From Eubacteriales bacterium (GTDB taxonomy: Bacteria > Bacillota > Clostridia > Oscillospirales > Oscillospiraceae): 33,604 nucleotides of DNA. Made by a program: the position numbers and the translations under genes. The notes beneath the pieces were generated by a model, which was not told where the DNA came from, made no database searches, and was given only the letters and a program-made list of their open reading frames with translations. Positions 16,974-25,613 of this stretch are shown here, in pieces. The stretch covers positions 1-33,604 of the forward strand of contig JAUMWI010000016.1 in assembly GCA_030529725.1 (NCBI GenBank). Direction: 5' to 3'. Position 1 is the stretch's first letter, and each line of letters opens with the position of its first letter.

Positions 16974-17318
16974 GTGAAACGGGCAACGACGGTCAAAGAA
17001 AATTACGAATTTCGCCGGATTTATGCAAAGGGAAAATCCGGCGTCTCGTCCTGTCTTGTGGTCTACTGCCGTCCCAATAAGCGCGATCACAACCGTCTCG
17101 GCGTGACGGTGAGCGCGAAACTGGGACACGCTGTTGTCCGTAATCGGATCCGCCGGCGCCTTCGTGAAATCTATCGGCTTTCCCAGCCGAAGATGAAGCA
17201 GGGTTTTGATATCATCCTTGTGGCGCGTTCCCGTGCCGTTACGGCGACCTATCAGGATCTGGAACGGGCCTATTTCCGTATGTGTGAGAAGCTGGATCTT
17301 CTGGAGCAGCTCAAATGA
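16974..17318 (+). CDS. rnpA: Ribonuclease P protein component
   Basis: Protein subunit of RNase P, which with the RNA subunit matures tRNA 5' ends. The 114-aa basic protein carries the RNR signature [15 protein letters not shown] and the N-terminal substrate-cleft segment [15 protein letters not shown]. The start is GTG 16974: GGAGAG lies eight bases upstream, and starting earlier adds residues foreign to the family. Its last codons overlap the yidD start (ATGA). Confidence 0.96.
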   Translation: MKRATTVKENYEFRRIYAKGKSGVSSCLVVYCRPNKRDHNRLGVTVSAKLGHAVVRNRIRRRLREIYRLSQPKMKQGFDIILVARSRAVTATYQDLERAYFRMCEKLDLLEQLK

Positions 17319-17530
17319 AACAGGTGATGCTTACGCTTGTGCGCTTTTACCGCAAAAACATTTCTCCCCTGCGTTCGCCCTGCTGCCGCTTTATCCCGAC
17401 CTGTTCGCAATACGCTCTGGAAGCCATCGAGAAGTACGGTGCGTTCAAGGGCGGATGGCTTACCTTTAAGCGGATAATGCGGTGTCATCCGTTTTACAGG
17501 GGCGGAAAAATCTATGATCCCGTTCCGTAA
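17315..17530 (+). CDS. yidD: Membrane protein insertion efficiency factor YidD
   Basis: A 71-aa protein with the compact Cys-rich signature [22 protein letters not shown], then [15 protein letters not shown]. An amphipathic N-terminal helix is thought to bind the membrane inner face in this family and assist YidC-dependent insertion. Its start overlaps the rnpA stop by four bases, and yidC follows after 43 bases. Confidence 0.96.
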   Translation: MKQVMLTLVRFYRKNISPLRSPCCRFIPTCSQYALEAIEKYGAFKGGWLTFKRIMRCHPFYRGGKIYDPVP

Positions 17531-17573
17531 CAAAAGCACCCTCTTAAAAAATTGACCACGGAGGAAACCAACA

Positions 17574-18701
17574 ATGTTTGCAACCATTGGCTATTACATT
17601 TGCGTTCCTTTCGCTTGGCTGCTGCGTGTTTTCTACACGATGACCGGTTCCTACGGCCTCGCTCTCGTGTTCTTCACGCTTGCGGTGAAAATCATTCTCC
17701 TGCCCTTCCAGCTCAAGTCGAAAAAGAGCATGGTCAAAATGGGCCGCTTCCAGCCCAAGATCCAGGAGATTCAGAAAAAGTACGCAAACAATCAGCAAAA
17801 GATGAATGAGGAAATGCAGCTTCTCTATGCACAGGAGGGTATCAACCCCATGAGCGGCTGCTTGTGGTCCTTCCTGCCCTTCCCCATTCTCATCGCGCTC
17901 TATTCTATCATTCGTCAGCCGCTGAGCCGCTTCATGCTGCTCAAGACGGAGACCGTCACCGCCATTCGTGATCTGGCAACTTCCCTCGGCTATGTTGTGA
18001 CCACGGAGACCGGTCGTGCCGCATTCTATGAGGAAATCAACCTCGTCAAGTTTATGAGTGAGAACTTTGCCGAATTTTCCGGCAAGTTCGAAGGCATCTT
18101 CCCCATGGATTACAGCTTCCTCGGCCTTGACCTGACGGTCATGCCGGGCAACGTTTGGAAAGAATTTTTCACCGGCGGCTGGCCGATCATCGGCCTTGTG
18201 CTGATCCCCATTCTATCTGCCGTTCTCAGCTTCTTCCAGTCCAAGGTGTCCATGGCGACCACTGCCACGCAGGGCGCCGATGCAACGGCTCGCTCTTCCC
18301 GCATGATGATGTATCTCTTCCCGCTCATGTCCCTGTGGATCGGTTTCACCATGCCCGCAGCCCTTGGTGTTTACTGGATCGCCAACAGCATTTTCATGAC
18401 CATTCAGGATGCGATCCTCAACAAGTACTTCAAGGAATCCATGGATAAGGAAGAAACCGAGAAGGAACGTGCCAAGCGCGAGGCGCGTGTGGCAAAGATG
18501 CAGGCCGCCCGCGAGCAGCAGAGACAGTGGGAAGAAGAAAAGGCCAAGCAGAAGACGCTCAAGGAAAAGCGCGAAGAAAAGCAGCTTGAGAAGGAAAAGA
18601 ACAAGAATAAGAAATCCAGCACCACCACGGAAAACGGTCGCATCGGTGAGCGCCCCTATGCAAGAGGACGTTCCTTCAGCGCCGACCACTACGGTGAATA
18701 A
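17574..18701 (+). CDS. yidC: Membrane protein insertase YidC/Oxa1 (SpoIIIJ type)
   Basis: Inserts membrane proteins alone or with Sec. The 375-aa chain has an N-terminal TM segment, then the conserved LAVKIILLPFQLKSKKSM with Lys39 where many homologues keep an Arg in the hydrophilic groove, a cytoplasmic helical hairpin (QPKIQEIQKKYANNQQKMNEE), and further TMs near bases 17850-17930, 18170-18230 and 18310-18400. The last 90 residues are a highly charged Lys/Glu/Arg tail that may contact ribosomes. No lipobox is visible, unlike B. subtilis SpoIIIJ. GGAGG lies upstream of the ATG. Neighbouring yidD and jag confirm the assignment. Confidence 0.95.
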   Translation: MFATIGYYICVPFAWLLRVFYTMTGSYGLALVFFTLAVKIILLPFQLKSKKSMVKMGRFQPKIQEIQKKYANNQQKMNEEMQLLYAQEGINPMSGCLWSFLPFPILIALYSIIRQPLSRFMLLKTETVTAIRDLATSLGYVVTTETGRAAFYEEINLVKFMSENFAEFSGKFEGIFPMDYSFLGLDLTVMPGNVWKEFFTGGWPIIGLVLIPILSAVLSFFQSKVSMATTATQGADATARSSRMMMYLFPLMSLWIGFTMPAALGVYWIANSIFMTIQDAILNKYFKESMDKEETEKERAKREARVAKMQAAREQQRQWEEEKAKQKTLKEKREEKQLEKEKNKNKKSSTTTENGRIGERPYARGRSFSADHYGE

Positions 18702-18718
18702 AATAAGGAGCTTGTGAT

Positions 18719-19540
18719 ATGATCAAGTTTATTGACGTATCGGGCAAGACAGAGGACGAAGCCATTAAGCTCGCGCTCAGCAAGCTCAACATGGATCGTG
18801 ATGATGTTTCTGTTGAGATTCTTGAACGTGCCAAGTCCGGTTTTCTGGGCTTTGGCAGCACGCCCGCCACGGTGCGTGTGAGCTATGACGACGGCATGCC
18901 CGAACCGAAGGAAGAACCCAAGGCCGAGGAAAAGCCGCAGGCAAAGAAGCCGGTGGTTTACCAGCCTGAGATTCTTCAGAAAAAAGAAGTACGCGCAAAG
19001 GAAAAGCCGGAGCGCAAGGAAAAGAAGGAAGAAGTCAAGTCGGTCAAACAGGTCGAGCTTGGCGAGGAATGCCGCGACGAAAAGTCCGAGCAGATCCGCG
19101 CCTTCCTCAAGGGTCTGCTTGAGCACATGGACAGCGAGGCTGAGGTTAAGGTTTATCTGGCCGAGAAGGATCGCTATAAGGTCTATCTCGATGGCGACAA
19201 GCTCGGCGCGCTGATCGGCCGCCGCGGGGAAACGCTTGACGCGATTCAGCAGCTGACCAACTACTCGATCAATCGCGGCAGCGACAAGGGCCGCGTGCGC
19301 GTGCAGGTCGATGCGGAAAACTACCGCGAAAAGCGTGAGCAGAGCCTCGAACGCCTGGCACAGAAGGTTGCCGGCAAGGTCATCAAGTACCGCCGCAACG
19401 TCACGCTTGAGCCGATGAATGCCTATGAGCGCCATGTGATCCACACCGCGCTGCAGGACACCAAAAATGTCACCACGTTCTCCATCGGCACTGAGCCGAA
19501 CCGTCGCGTCGTCGTGTCTTACGACCGCACCAAGCAGTAA
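18719..19540 (+). CDS. jag: Jag/KhpB-type RNA-binding protein (Jag_N, KH, R3H)
   Basis: A 273-aa cytoplasmic RNA-binding protein. The N-terminal Jag domain (residues 1-55, ending AKSGFLGFGSTPATV) is followed by a Lys/Glu-rich linker. The KH domain carries GxxG-like IGRRGETLDAIQQL, and the C-terminal R3H domain carries YERHVIHTAL. Homologues partner with KhpA and affect cell division and elongation in Gram-positives. AAGGAG lies eight bases before the ATG. It is the last gene of the rpmH operon, closed by an intrinsic terminator; mnmE, mnmG and rsmG, which often follow, are absent here. Confidence 0.94.
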   Translation: MIKFIDVSGKTEDEAIKLALSKLNMDRDDVSVEILERAKSGFLGFGSTPATVRVSYDDGMPEPKEEPKAEEKPQAKKPVVYQPEILQKKEVRAKEKPERKEKKEEVKSVKQVELGEECRDEKSEQIRAFLKGLLEHMDSEAEVKVYLAEKDRYKVYLDGDKLGALIGRRGETLDAIQQLTNYSINRGSDKGRVRVQVDAENYREKREQSLERLAQKVAGKVIKYRRNVTLEPMNAYERHVIHTALQDTKNVTTFSIGTEPNRRVVVSYDRTKQ

Positions 19541-19550
19541 AACGAAACGA

Positions 19551-19580
19551 GAAGGACTGTCAGAAGACAGTCCTTCTTTT
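19551..19580 (+). terminator. Intrinsic terminator after jag
   Basis: An 11-bp perfect stem GAAGGACTGTC / GACAGTCCTTC with an AGAA loop and TTTT tail, ten bases after the jag stop. Confidence 0.92.
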
Positions 19581-19732
19581 GTATCTTGCACTACACTTGC
19601 GGAATTCTTGTCCACCGTCGCGACATTACGATTCCCGCTCCCTGTTCGGTCGCGCCAATCGTGCCGCTTCTGCTCACCGTTGCGCCATCCGCTTCCCGTG
19701 CACTTTGTGCCCGCCAAGCGGGGCGCTGCCTC

Positions 19733-19827
19733 GACAGCACTTCGCTTTTTCTGCCACTGGCAGCGCTTCAGTGCTGTCCTCGAAATAGCCTCGCTTCATC
19801 CGCCACTGGCGGCGCTTCGGCTACTTC
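19733..19827. repeat. Two tandem 46-nt hairpin repeats with covarying stems
   Basis: Unit 1 (19733-19778) and unit 2 (19782-19827) have identical length and are separated by CTC. On the plus strand each has a 9-nt outer arm, TCGCTTNNN, an inner hairpin YYGCC-ACT-GGCRG, CGCTTC and the returning outer arm. The outer arms are GACAGCACT/AGTGCTGTC in unit 1 and GAAATAGCC/GGCTACTTC in unit 2. Five outer pairs and one inner pair change on both sides. The only mismatch in unit 2 becomes a G-U pair if the minus strand is the RNA. A degenerate third copy may lie at about 19679-19729 (GCGCC/GGCGC outside, CCCGC-CAA-GCGGG inside, plus the CTC linker). The remaining non-coding sequence, 19581-19680, is GC-rich with recurrent GCGCC and CGCTT words but no gene. 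Unit 2 overlaps the 3' end of the MATE gene. Confidence 0.75.
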
Positions 19828-21160
19828 CGTGTCGTTTCCAACGCCCGGAAAAGTAATAGAGCAAAACGGCAACAAAACCGAATGCCCAGCCGATGTCATA
19901 GGAGAGATACATTTTGTGCGGACCGTAATGGTCGGCAATGTAGTAAATCAGCGGCAAGCGTGTGACGATCATACTGAATACGGTGCAGACCATGGGGAAG
20001 AAGCTCTCCCCCGCTCCGCGCATGGCGCTGTTGAGACAGAACAGGACCGCAAGCATCGGATAGCCCCACATAACATACCAGAGGTATTCGCCGCCCGCTG
20101 CAATGGTGTTCGGATTCTTGGAGAAAAAGCCGACGATTTCATGGCGCAGCGGAATGATGATTGCCATGAAAAACGCGCAGCAGATCAAAACCAAAGTGAT
20201 CACGGTGCGAATGCCCTTTTTGACGCGGTCGTATTTCCCTGCACCGACATTTTGACCGACAAACGAGGTCACCGCGATGGACAGAGACTGGATCGCGAGC
20301 CAGGCAAAATTGTCGATTTTGTTTCCGACATTGTAGCTGGCGGTGTAAGCCTCGCCAAAGGAGTTTATCTTGGCAACGCAGAAGATCATGCCGAAGGCAA
20401 CCGTTGCCTGCTGCAAGCCTGCCGGAAGCCCGATGCGAAGCACATCGAAAAGAAGTCTTTTTTTGCAGCGAAAGCGCAGCGGGCGGATGGCAAGGTCGCC
20501 ATACTTGCGGTTGATATAAAAGATACCGAAGAGCCATGAAATGAGCTGCGCAATCACCGTTGACAGCGCGACGCCGATAACGCCCATATTCAGCACCAGC
20601 ACGCTGATAAGATCAAGGATCGTGTTGAGCACAGCGGCAATAGAGAGAAACAGCAGCGGTGTTTTGCTGTCACCGAGACCTTGCAGAATGCCGGCGTTGG
20701 TATTGTAGCCCACGGTGCCGATCATTCCTGCGCTGACAATGAGAAGGTAGATGCGTGCCTCAGCGTAATAGGAAGCTTTTATGTGCAGCAGCGCGAGAAT
20801 GCTGTCCGCAAGCAGCAGAAACAGTACCGTCACCGGCACGGCTGTGCAGAGAATGGCAGTATAGAGCGAGTCAATGGTATCGCGCACCTCCTGCATCTTC
20901 TCTGCACCGAAATTCTGGGAAATGATGACTGTGCCGCCGGTGGAGATGCCCATAAACAGCGCGATAATCAGAAACGACACCGGATAGCACGCACCAACTG
21001 CCGCCAGAGCGCCATCACCGACATAGTTGCCGACGACCCAGCTGTCCACCATATTATAAAGCTGCTGCAGGACACTGCCGGCGAACAGCGGCAGCGCGAA
21101 GAGGATCAAGTGCCGCGATACGCTGCCCTCCGTCATGTTCCGCAGGCCGGAATTGTTCAT
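19796..21160 (-). CDS. MATE family efflux transporter
   Basis: A 454-aa polytopic membrane protein with about 12 TM helices in two homologous halves. It starts with the family-typical MTEGSVSRHLILFALPLFAGS, with LYNMVDSWVVGNYVGDGALAAVG in TM1-2 and the second-half counterpart beginning VLRIGLPAGLQQATVAFGM. It belongs to the drug/sodium or proton antiporter group by similarity; the substrate cannot be read from sequence. The last ten residues (GSSRSAASGG) are encoded inside the hairpin repeat, so the natural C-terminus may have been altered. The ATG has AAGAAGG upstream and lies 21 bases after the xth stop, suggesting co-transcription. Confidence 0.92.
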   Translation of the reverse strand: MNNSGLRNMTEGSVSRHLILFALPLFAGSVLQQLYNMVDSWVVGNYVGDGALAAVGACYPVSFLIIALFMGISTGGTVIISQNFGAEKMQEVRDTIDSLYTAILCTAVPVTVLFLLLADSILALLHIKASYYAEARIYLLIVSAGMIGTVGYNTNAGILQGLGDSKTPLLFLSIAAVLNTILDLISVLVLNMGVIGVALSTVIAQLISWLFGIFYINRKYGDLAIRPLRFRCKKRLLFDVLRIGLPAGLQQATVAFGMIFCVAKINSFGEAYTASYNVGNKIDNFAWLAIQSLSIAVTSFVGQNVGAGKYDRVKKGIRTVITLVLICCAFFMAIIIPLRHEIVGFFSKNPNTIAAGGEYLWYVMWGYPMLAVLFCLNSAMRGAGESFFPMVCTVFSMIVTRLPLIYYIADHYGPHKMYLSYDIGWAFGFVAVLLYYFSGRWKRHGSSRSAASGG

Positions 21161-21181
21161 AAAAAAACCTTCTTTTTTTAC

Positions 21182-21937
21182 TCAGTCATTGGTTACAAGC
21201 ATAACAGGGCAGTGGTCGCTGCCCATGACCTCGGAGAGGATGCAGGAGTCAAAAATGCGCTCACGCAGACGCTCGGAGGTGATAAAGTAGTCGATTCTCC
21301 AACCGACATTCCGCTGCCGCGCCGCGGCGCGATAGCTCCACCATGAGTAAGCGTCGGCATGGTCAGGATAAAGCGCACGGAAGGTATCAAGAAAGCCGCT
21401 TTGGAGCAGCTCGGTCATTTTGCCGCGCTCTTCATCCGAAAATCCGGGGTTAAAATGGTTGGTCTTGGGATTTTTGAGGTCGATCTCCTCGTGCGCAACG
21501 TTCAGGTCTCCGCAGTAGATGACGGGCTTTACGCGATCCAGCTCGCAAAGGTACGCACGCAGGTCGTCCTCCCACAGCATCCGGTAATCGAGGCGCCGCA
21601 GCTCATCCTGTGAGTTCGGCGTATAGCAGCATACAAGGTAGAAGTCCTCATATTCGCAGGTAATGACGCGCCCCTCGTGGCGGTGAAGATCGTCACCGAA
21701 GTCGTAGGTGACGGAAAGCGGCTCGCGCTTGGTAAAAACGGCAGTGCCGGAATAGCCTGCCTTGTCCGCGCTGTTCCAATAGATATGATACCGGGGAAGA
21801 TCCAGTTTGATCTGTTCCGGCTTACACTTTGTTTCCTGCAGGCAGAGGATGTCAGCATCGATGGCATCGACAAAATCAAGAAAGCCCTTGTTGACGCAGG
21901 CGCGCAGCCCGTTGACGTTCCAGGATACAATTTTCAT
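21182..21937 (-). CDS. xth: Exodeoxyribonuclease III / AP endonuclease (ExoA/Xth type)
   Basis: Cleaves DNA at abasic sites and trims 3' ends in base excision repair. At 251 aa it is a complete EEP-fold enzyme. The catalytic motifs are present: SWNVNGLRA with Asn7, LQETK with Glu35, YCGDLNVAH, GWRIDYF and the terminal GSDHCPV. A GAGGTAACCTC palindrome overlaps the start region and includes the Shine-Dalgarno GAGGTAAC. It is transcribed divergently from radC and followed by the MATE gene. Confidence 0.96.
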   Translation of the reverse strand: MKIVSWNVNGLRACVNKGFLDFVDAIDADILCLQETKCKPEQIKLDLPRYHIYWNSADKAGYSGTAVFTKREPLSVTYDFGDDLHRHEGRVITCEYEDFYLVCCYTPNSQDELRRLDYRMLWEDDLRAYLCELDRVKPVIYCGDLNVAHEEIDLKNPKTNHFNPGFSDEERGKMTELLQSGFLDTFRALYPDHADAYSWWSYRAAARQRNVGWRIDYFITSERLRERIFDSCILSEVMGSDHCPVMLVTND

Positions 21938-21988
21938 GAGGTTACCTCCTCGCTCTCAGCAGACGGTCCTTTTCCATAGAAAAACAGC

Positions 21989-22017
21989 TTGTAACGTACG
22001 AGAAATCATGATAAAAT
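21989..22017 (+). promoter_or_regulatory. Promoter candidate for radC
   Basis: TTGTAA (21989-21994), 17-bp spacer, TAAAAT (22012-22017) with an extended TG. It sits about 47 bases before the TTG start of radC. Confidence 0.5.
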
Positions 22018-22043
22018 ATACCATTCCAAGAGAGAAAAAGCAA
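22015..22043 (-). promoter_or_regulatory. Promoter candidate for xth
   Basis: On the minus strand TTGCTT (22038-22043), 17-bp spacer, TATATT (22015-22020). It has the same -35 as the dnaA promoter. Its -10 overlaps the -10 of the divergent radC promoter candidate. Confidence 0.5.
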
Positions 22044-22063
22044 TAGGCCGGGAGGGAATAGAA

Positions 22064-22744
22064 TTGGCAGTACATGACGGACACAGAAGCCGCAAAAAGG
22101 ATCAGTTTCGAGCGTATGGTCTGGACGCTTTTGCGGACCATGAAGTGCTGGAGCTGCTGCTTTATTATGCCATTCCGCGCCGGGACACCAACCCGATCGC
22201 GCACCGCCTGATGGAGCGCTTCGGCTCGTTGGACGCTGTGTTTTCCGCGCCGATCGAGGAGCTTGAGAAAGTGGAGGGCGTGGGCGAAAGCGCAGCAATG
22301 CTCCTTGCGCTGCTCATGCCGCTGTATCGCCGAATCCGCACGCTGCCGCGGACGAAGGAGATCATACTCACCTCCACAGAGCGGACGGGACAATATTTTA
22401 CCGACCTCTTTTTCGGCGTGACGCACGAGGAGACGTACGAGGCGTGTCTCGATGCCAAAGGAAAGCTGCTTGCCTGCTACCGCATTGCTGAGGGTGGTGT
22501 GGATATGGTGAACATCAACACGCGGCGTATTGTGGAAAACGCACTCAAATGCGGCGCAAGCGCCGTCATTCTATCACATAATCACCCCAGCGGCATTGCG
22601 CTGCCCTCCCCGGAGGACAACTCGACTACGCTTGCGGTCTGGGATGCGCTTCGCGCGGTGGGGATTCCCCTTATTGACCATATCATTGTGGCAGACGATG
22701 ATTATGTTTCGCTGCGTGACAACGGACTTTTGCCTGCACGGTAA
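22064..22744 (+). CDS. radC: RadC family protein with JAB/MPN domain
   Basis: A 226-aa protein with an N-terminal helix-hairpin-helix region ([18 protein letters not shown]) and a C-terminal JAMM metalloprotease-like domain with the signature SHNHPSG then PSPEDNSTT. The zinc ligands His, His and Asp are kept. The family was named for DNA repair, but the biochemical role is unsettled. The start is TTG 22064, with GGAGGG seven bases upstream and no earlier alternative that keeps spacing. It precedes uvrB by 25 bases and probably shares its transcript. Confidence 0.93.
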   Translation: MAVHDGHRSRKKDQFRAYGLDAFADHEVLELLLYYAIPRRDTNPIAHRLMERFGSLDAVFSAPIEELEKVEGVGESAAMLLALLMPLYRRIRTLPRTKEIILTSTERTGQYFTDLFFGVTHEETYEACLDAKGKLLACYRIAEGGVDMVNINTRRIVENALKCGASAVILSHNHPSGIALPSPEDNSTTLAVWDALRAVGIPLIDHIIVADDDYVSLRDNGLLPAR

Positions 22745-22769
22745 AAGAACAGAAAGGAGCGGCGTGGCC

Positions 22770-24740
22770 GTGGAATTTAAGCTGCATTCCCCCTTTGACG
22801 CCACCGGCGATCAGCCGCAGGCGATCGAAAAGCTGGTGCAGGGCATCAAAAACGGACTGGACGAGCAGGTTCTGCTCGGCGTGACAGGTTCGGGCAAGAC
22901 CTTCACGATGGCAAAGGTTATCGAGCAGATCCAGCGCCCGACGCTGGTGCTTGCCCACAACAAAACCCTTGCTGCGCAGCTGTGCGCGGAGTTTAAAGAA
23001 TTTTTCCCCGAAAACGCGGTGGAATACTTCGTTTCGTACTACGACTACTATCAGCCCGAGGCCTACATCCCGCACACCGATACCTATATCGCCAAGGACG
23101 CCTCCACCAACGAGGAGATCGACCGCCTGCGCCTGTCGGCCACCTGCGCACTGCTTGAGCGGCGGGACGTGATCGTGGTGTCCTCAGTTTCGTGTATTTA
23201 CGGTCTCGGTGAGCCGGAGGATTTTGAAAAACTCATGATCTCACTCCGCCCGGGCATGACGATGGAACGCGATTTTTTGCTGCGCCGGCTTATTGAAATC
23301 CGATACGAGCGCAACGATGTTGCCTTTGAGCGCAACCGCTTCCGTGTCCGCGGCGACACAGTGGAGCTGTATCCTGCCTACTACCGCGATAAGGCGGTGC
23401 GTGTCGAGTTCTTCGGGGACGAGATCGACCGCATTTCGGAGTTTCACCCTGTCACGGGTGTCGTGACACGCACGCTCAACCATATTGCCATCTATCCTGC
23501 TTCGCACTATGTCACGACCAAGGACAAAATGGAGCGCGCCATCGGACAGATTGAGCAGGAGCTTGAACAGCGCGAACGCGAGTTCACGGAAAACGGCAAG
23601 GCGGTGGAGGCGCAGCGCATCCATCAGCGCACACGATACGACATCGAGATGATGCGTGAGCTTGGCTACTGCACGGGAATTGAGAACTATTCCCGCGTGA
23701 TCTCGGGCAGACCTGTCGGCTCCGCGCCGCTGACACTGATCGACTATTTCCCCAAAGACTTTCTGCTCTTTGTGGACGAAAGCCACGTTACGCTGCCGCA
23801 GGTCCACGCCATGTATAACGGCGACCGCGCAAGAAAGGAAAGCCTTGTGGAGTACGGCTTCCGCCTCCCCTGCGCCTTTGATAACCGACCGCTTAAATTC
23901 GACGAATTTGAGCGCCGCGTCCATCAGCGTATCTATGTTTCCGCCACCCCCGGCGATTATGAGAAGGAGCGTGCCGGACAGATCGTCGAGCAGGTCATCC
24001 GCCCAACGGGACTGCTCGATCCCCGCGTAGAGGTGCGACCCGTCGAGGGACAGATCGATGACCTTTTGGGTGAGATCAACGCGAGAGTCGAGCGTGACGA
24101 GCGCGTGCTTGTGACCACGCTGACCAAAAAGATGGCAGAGGACTTAACGCAGTATTTGCAGGGCATGGGTGTGAAGGTGCGCTATATGCACGCGGATGTT
24201 GAGACCATCGAGCGCATGGAGCTCATCCGCGACCTGCGACTCGGAGAATTCGATGTGCTGGTCGGCATCAACCTCCTGCGCGAAGGTCTTGACCTGCCCG
24301 AGGTGTCTATGGTTGCCATTTTGGACGCGGATAAGGAGGGATTCCTTCGCTCAGAGACATCGCTTGTGCAGACTATCGGCCGCGCTGCACGCAATGCCGA
24401 CGGTCTGGTCGTCCTCTATGCCGACACGGTCACGCCCTCCATGCGCCGCGCCATGGACGAAACGGAGCGCAGGCGTTCCCTTCAGGATGCTTATAATAAG
24501 GCGCACGGTATCGTGCCGAAAACCATCAAAAAGGATATTCGCGAGGTGCTGGAGATCTCCAGGAAGGAAGAGGAATCGGCACGCCGCCGCGGACAGAGAA
24601 AGCTTTCCGAACGCGAGCGCGACGAACAGATCCGCAAGCTCGAAAAGGAGATGCAGGAGGCAAGCAAAATGCTTGAATTCGAGTATGCCGCGATTTTGCG
24701 TGACCGTATCATAGAACTGAGAAAAGAAGAGAAAAAATGA
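22770..24740 (+). CDS. uvrB: UvrABC system protein B
   Basis: Damage-verification helicase of nucleotide excision repair; it receives DNA from UvrA and recruits UvrC. The 656-aa chain has Walker A ([10 protein letters not shown]), the damage-probing beta-hairpin region ([19 protein letters not shown]), the [10 protein letters not shown] motif II, helicase motifs V-VI ([22 protein letters not shown]) and a C-terminal UVR motif for UvrC binding ([19 protein letters not shown]). The frame is open far upstream. GTG 22770 is chosen (AGGAG ten bases away); GTG 22764 with four-base spacing is the alternative. Its stop overlaps the first EamA gene (ATGA). Confidence 0.97.
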   Translation: MEFKLHSPFDATGDQPQAIEKLVQGIKNGLDEQVLLGVTGSGKTFTMAKVIEQIQRPTLVLAHNKTLAAQLCAEFKEFFPENAVEYFVSYYDYYQPEAYIPHTDTYIAKDASTNEEIDRLRLSATCALLERRDVIVVSSVSCIYGLGEPEDFEKLMISLRPGMTMERDFLLRRLIEIRYERNDVAFERNRFRVRGDTVELYPAYYRDKAVRVEFFGDEIDRISEFHPVTGVVTRTLNHIAIYPASHYVTTKDKMERAIGQIEQELEQREREFTENGKAVEAQRIHQRTRYDIEMMRELGYCTGIENYSRVISGRPVGSAPLTLIDYFPKDFLLFVDESHVTLPQVHAMYNGDRARKESLVEYGFRLPCAFDNRPLKFDEFERRVHQRIYVSATPGDYEKERAGQIVEQVIRPTGLLDPRVEVRPVEGQIDDLLGEINARVERDERVLVTTLTKKMAEDLTQYLQGMGVKVRYMHADVETIERMELIRDLRLGEFDVLVGINLLREGLDLPEVSMVAILDADKEGFLRSETSLVQTIGRAARNADGLVVLYADTVTPSMRRAMDETERRRSLQDAYNKAHGIVPKTIKKDIREVLEISRKEEESARRRGQRKLSERERDEQIRKLEKEMQEASKMLEFEYAAILRDRIIELRKEEKK

Positions 24741-25600
24741 GCAAAAAAACGGTTGCTTATCTTGAGCTGATCGCTGCCGGCGTGTCGTGGGGATTTATCG
24801 GGCTGTTTACGCGGCATTTGAGTGCGGCGGGGATCGGAGCGGACAACATTGCCGCACTGCGCTGTGTCGGTTCGGCACTGTTTTTGGCGTGCTTTTTCGC
24901 GCTGACGGACCGCGATGCGTTCCGTATCACCAAAAAGGATATTCCGCTGCACTTTGGAAACGGCGTTTTGAGTACGCTTGGCTCGGCGTATTTCTATATG
25001 TACTGCCAGACGGAGTGTTCGTTGGCGGTGGCAGGGATCCTGCTTTACACGGCGCCGGCGGTGGTCGTGATTTTAAGCGTGCTGATCCTCAAAGAGCCGC
25101 TGACGAAAAGCAAATCGTTCGCCCTTTTTCTTACGATGCTCGGCTGTGCGCTGGTCTCAGGCTTCTTCGGCGGCGAACAGAGCTGTACACTCCTCGGACT
25201 GCTTTATGGACTCGGTTCCGGTATTACTTACGGACTTTACAGCATTTTCAGCCATTACCTGCTCAGGCGAAACGGCGCCAACGGAGTGACCATGTGGTCG
25301 TATCTGTTTGCGGCGGCGGCAGCGCCGTTTCTGATTCATCCAGATGAGATCGCGCTGCTTTGGAGCAGCGCATCGGTTGCGCTCAATGCCGTGGGACTGG
25401 TCTTTTTCGGCTCGCTTCTGCCGGCGCTGCTCTACACCAAGGGTATGGAGCATGTCGAAGCCAGTCGCGCACAGATGATCGTCGCGCTTGAACCGGCGGT
25501 GGCGGCGCTGGTCGGCATCTTTGTTTTCGGAGAGCCGATGAGTGCGGCGGTATTTGCGGGACTCGGCTGTATTATTGCCTCTATCTGTATTCTGAGATAA
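24737..25600 (+). CDS. EamA/DMT family transporter, copy 1
   Basis: A 287-aa membrane protein with about ten TM helices in two EamA repeats. The first repeat begins [19 protein letters not shown] and closes near [19 protein letters not shown]; the second begins [19 protein letters not shown] and ends with [19 protein letters not shown]. Members export or import small metabolites; the substrate is unknown. The start overlaps the uvrB stop by four bases, so it is translated from the repair operon. It is clearly paralogous to the next gene. Confidence 0.9.
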   Translation: MSKKTVAYLELIAAGVSWGFIGLFTRHLSAAGIGADNIAALRCVGSALFLACFFALTDRDAFRITKKDIPLHFGNGVLSTLGSAYFYMYCQTECSLAVAGILLYTAPAVVVILSVLILKEPLTKSKSFALFLTMLGCALVSGFFGGEQSCTLLGLLYGLGSGITYGLYSIFSHYLLRRNGANGVTMWSYLFAAAAAPFLIHPDEIALLWSSASVALNAVGLVFFGSLLPALLYTKGMEHVEASRAQMIVALEPAVAALVGIFVFGEPMSAAVFAGLGCIIASICILR

Positions 25601-25613
25601 GAAGAGAAAAACG

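Noticed and set aside
19586-20539. 317-codon plus-strand frame running through the repeat block into the MATE gene
   Set aside because: Its 3' two thirds is antisense to MATE and its 5' part lies in the structured repeats; no Shine-Dalgarno or domain.
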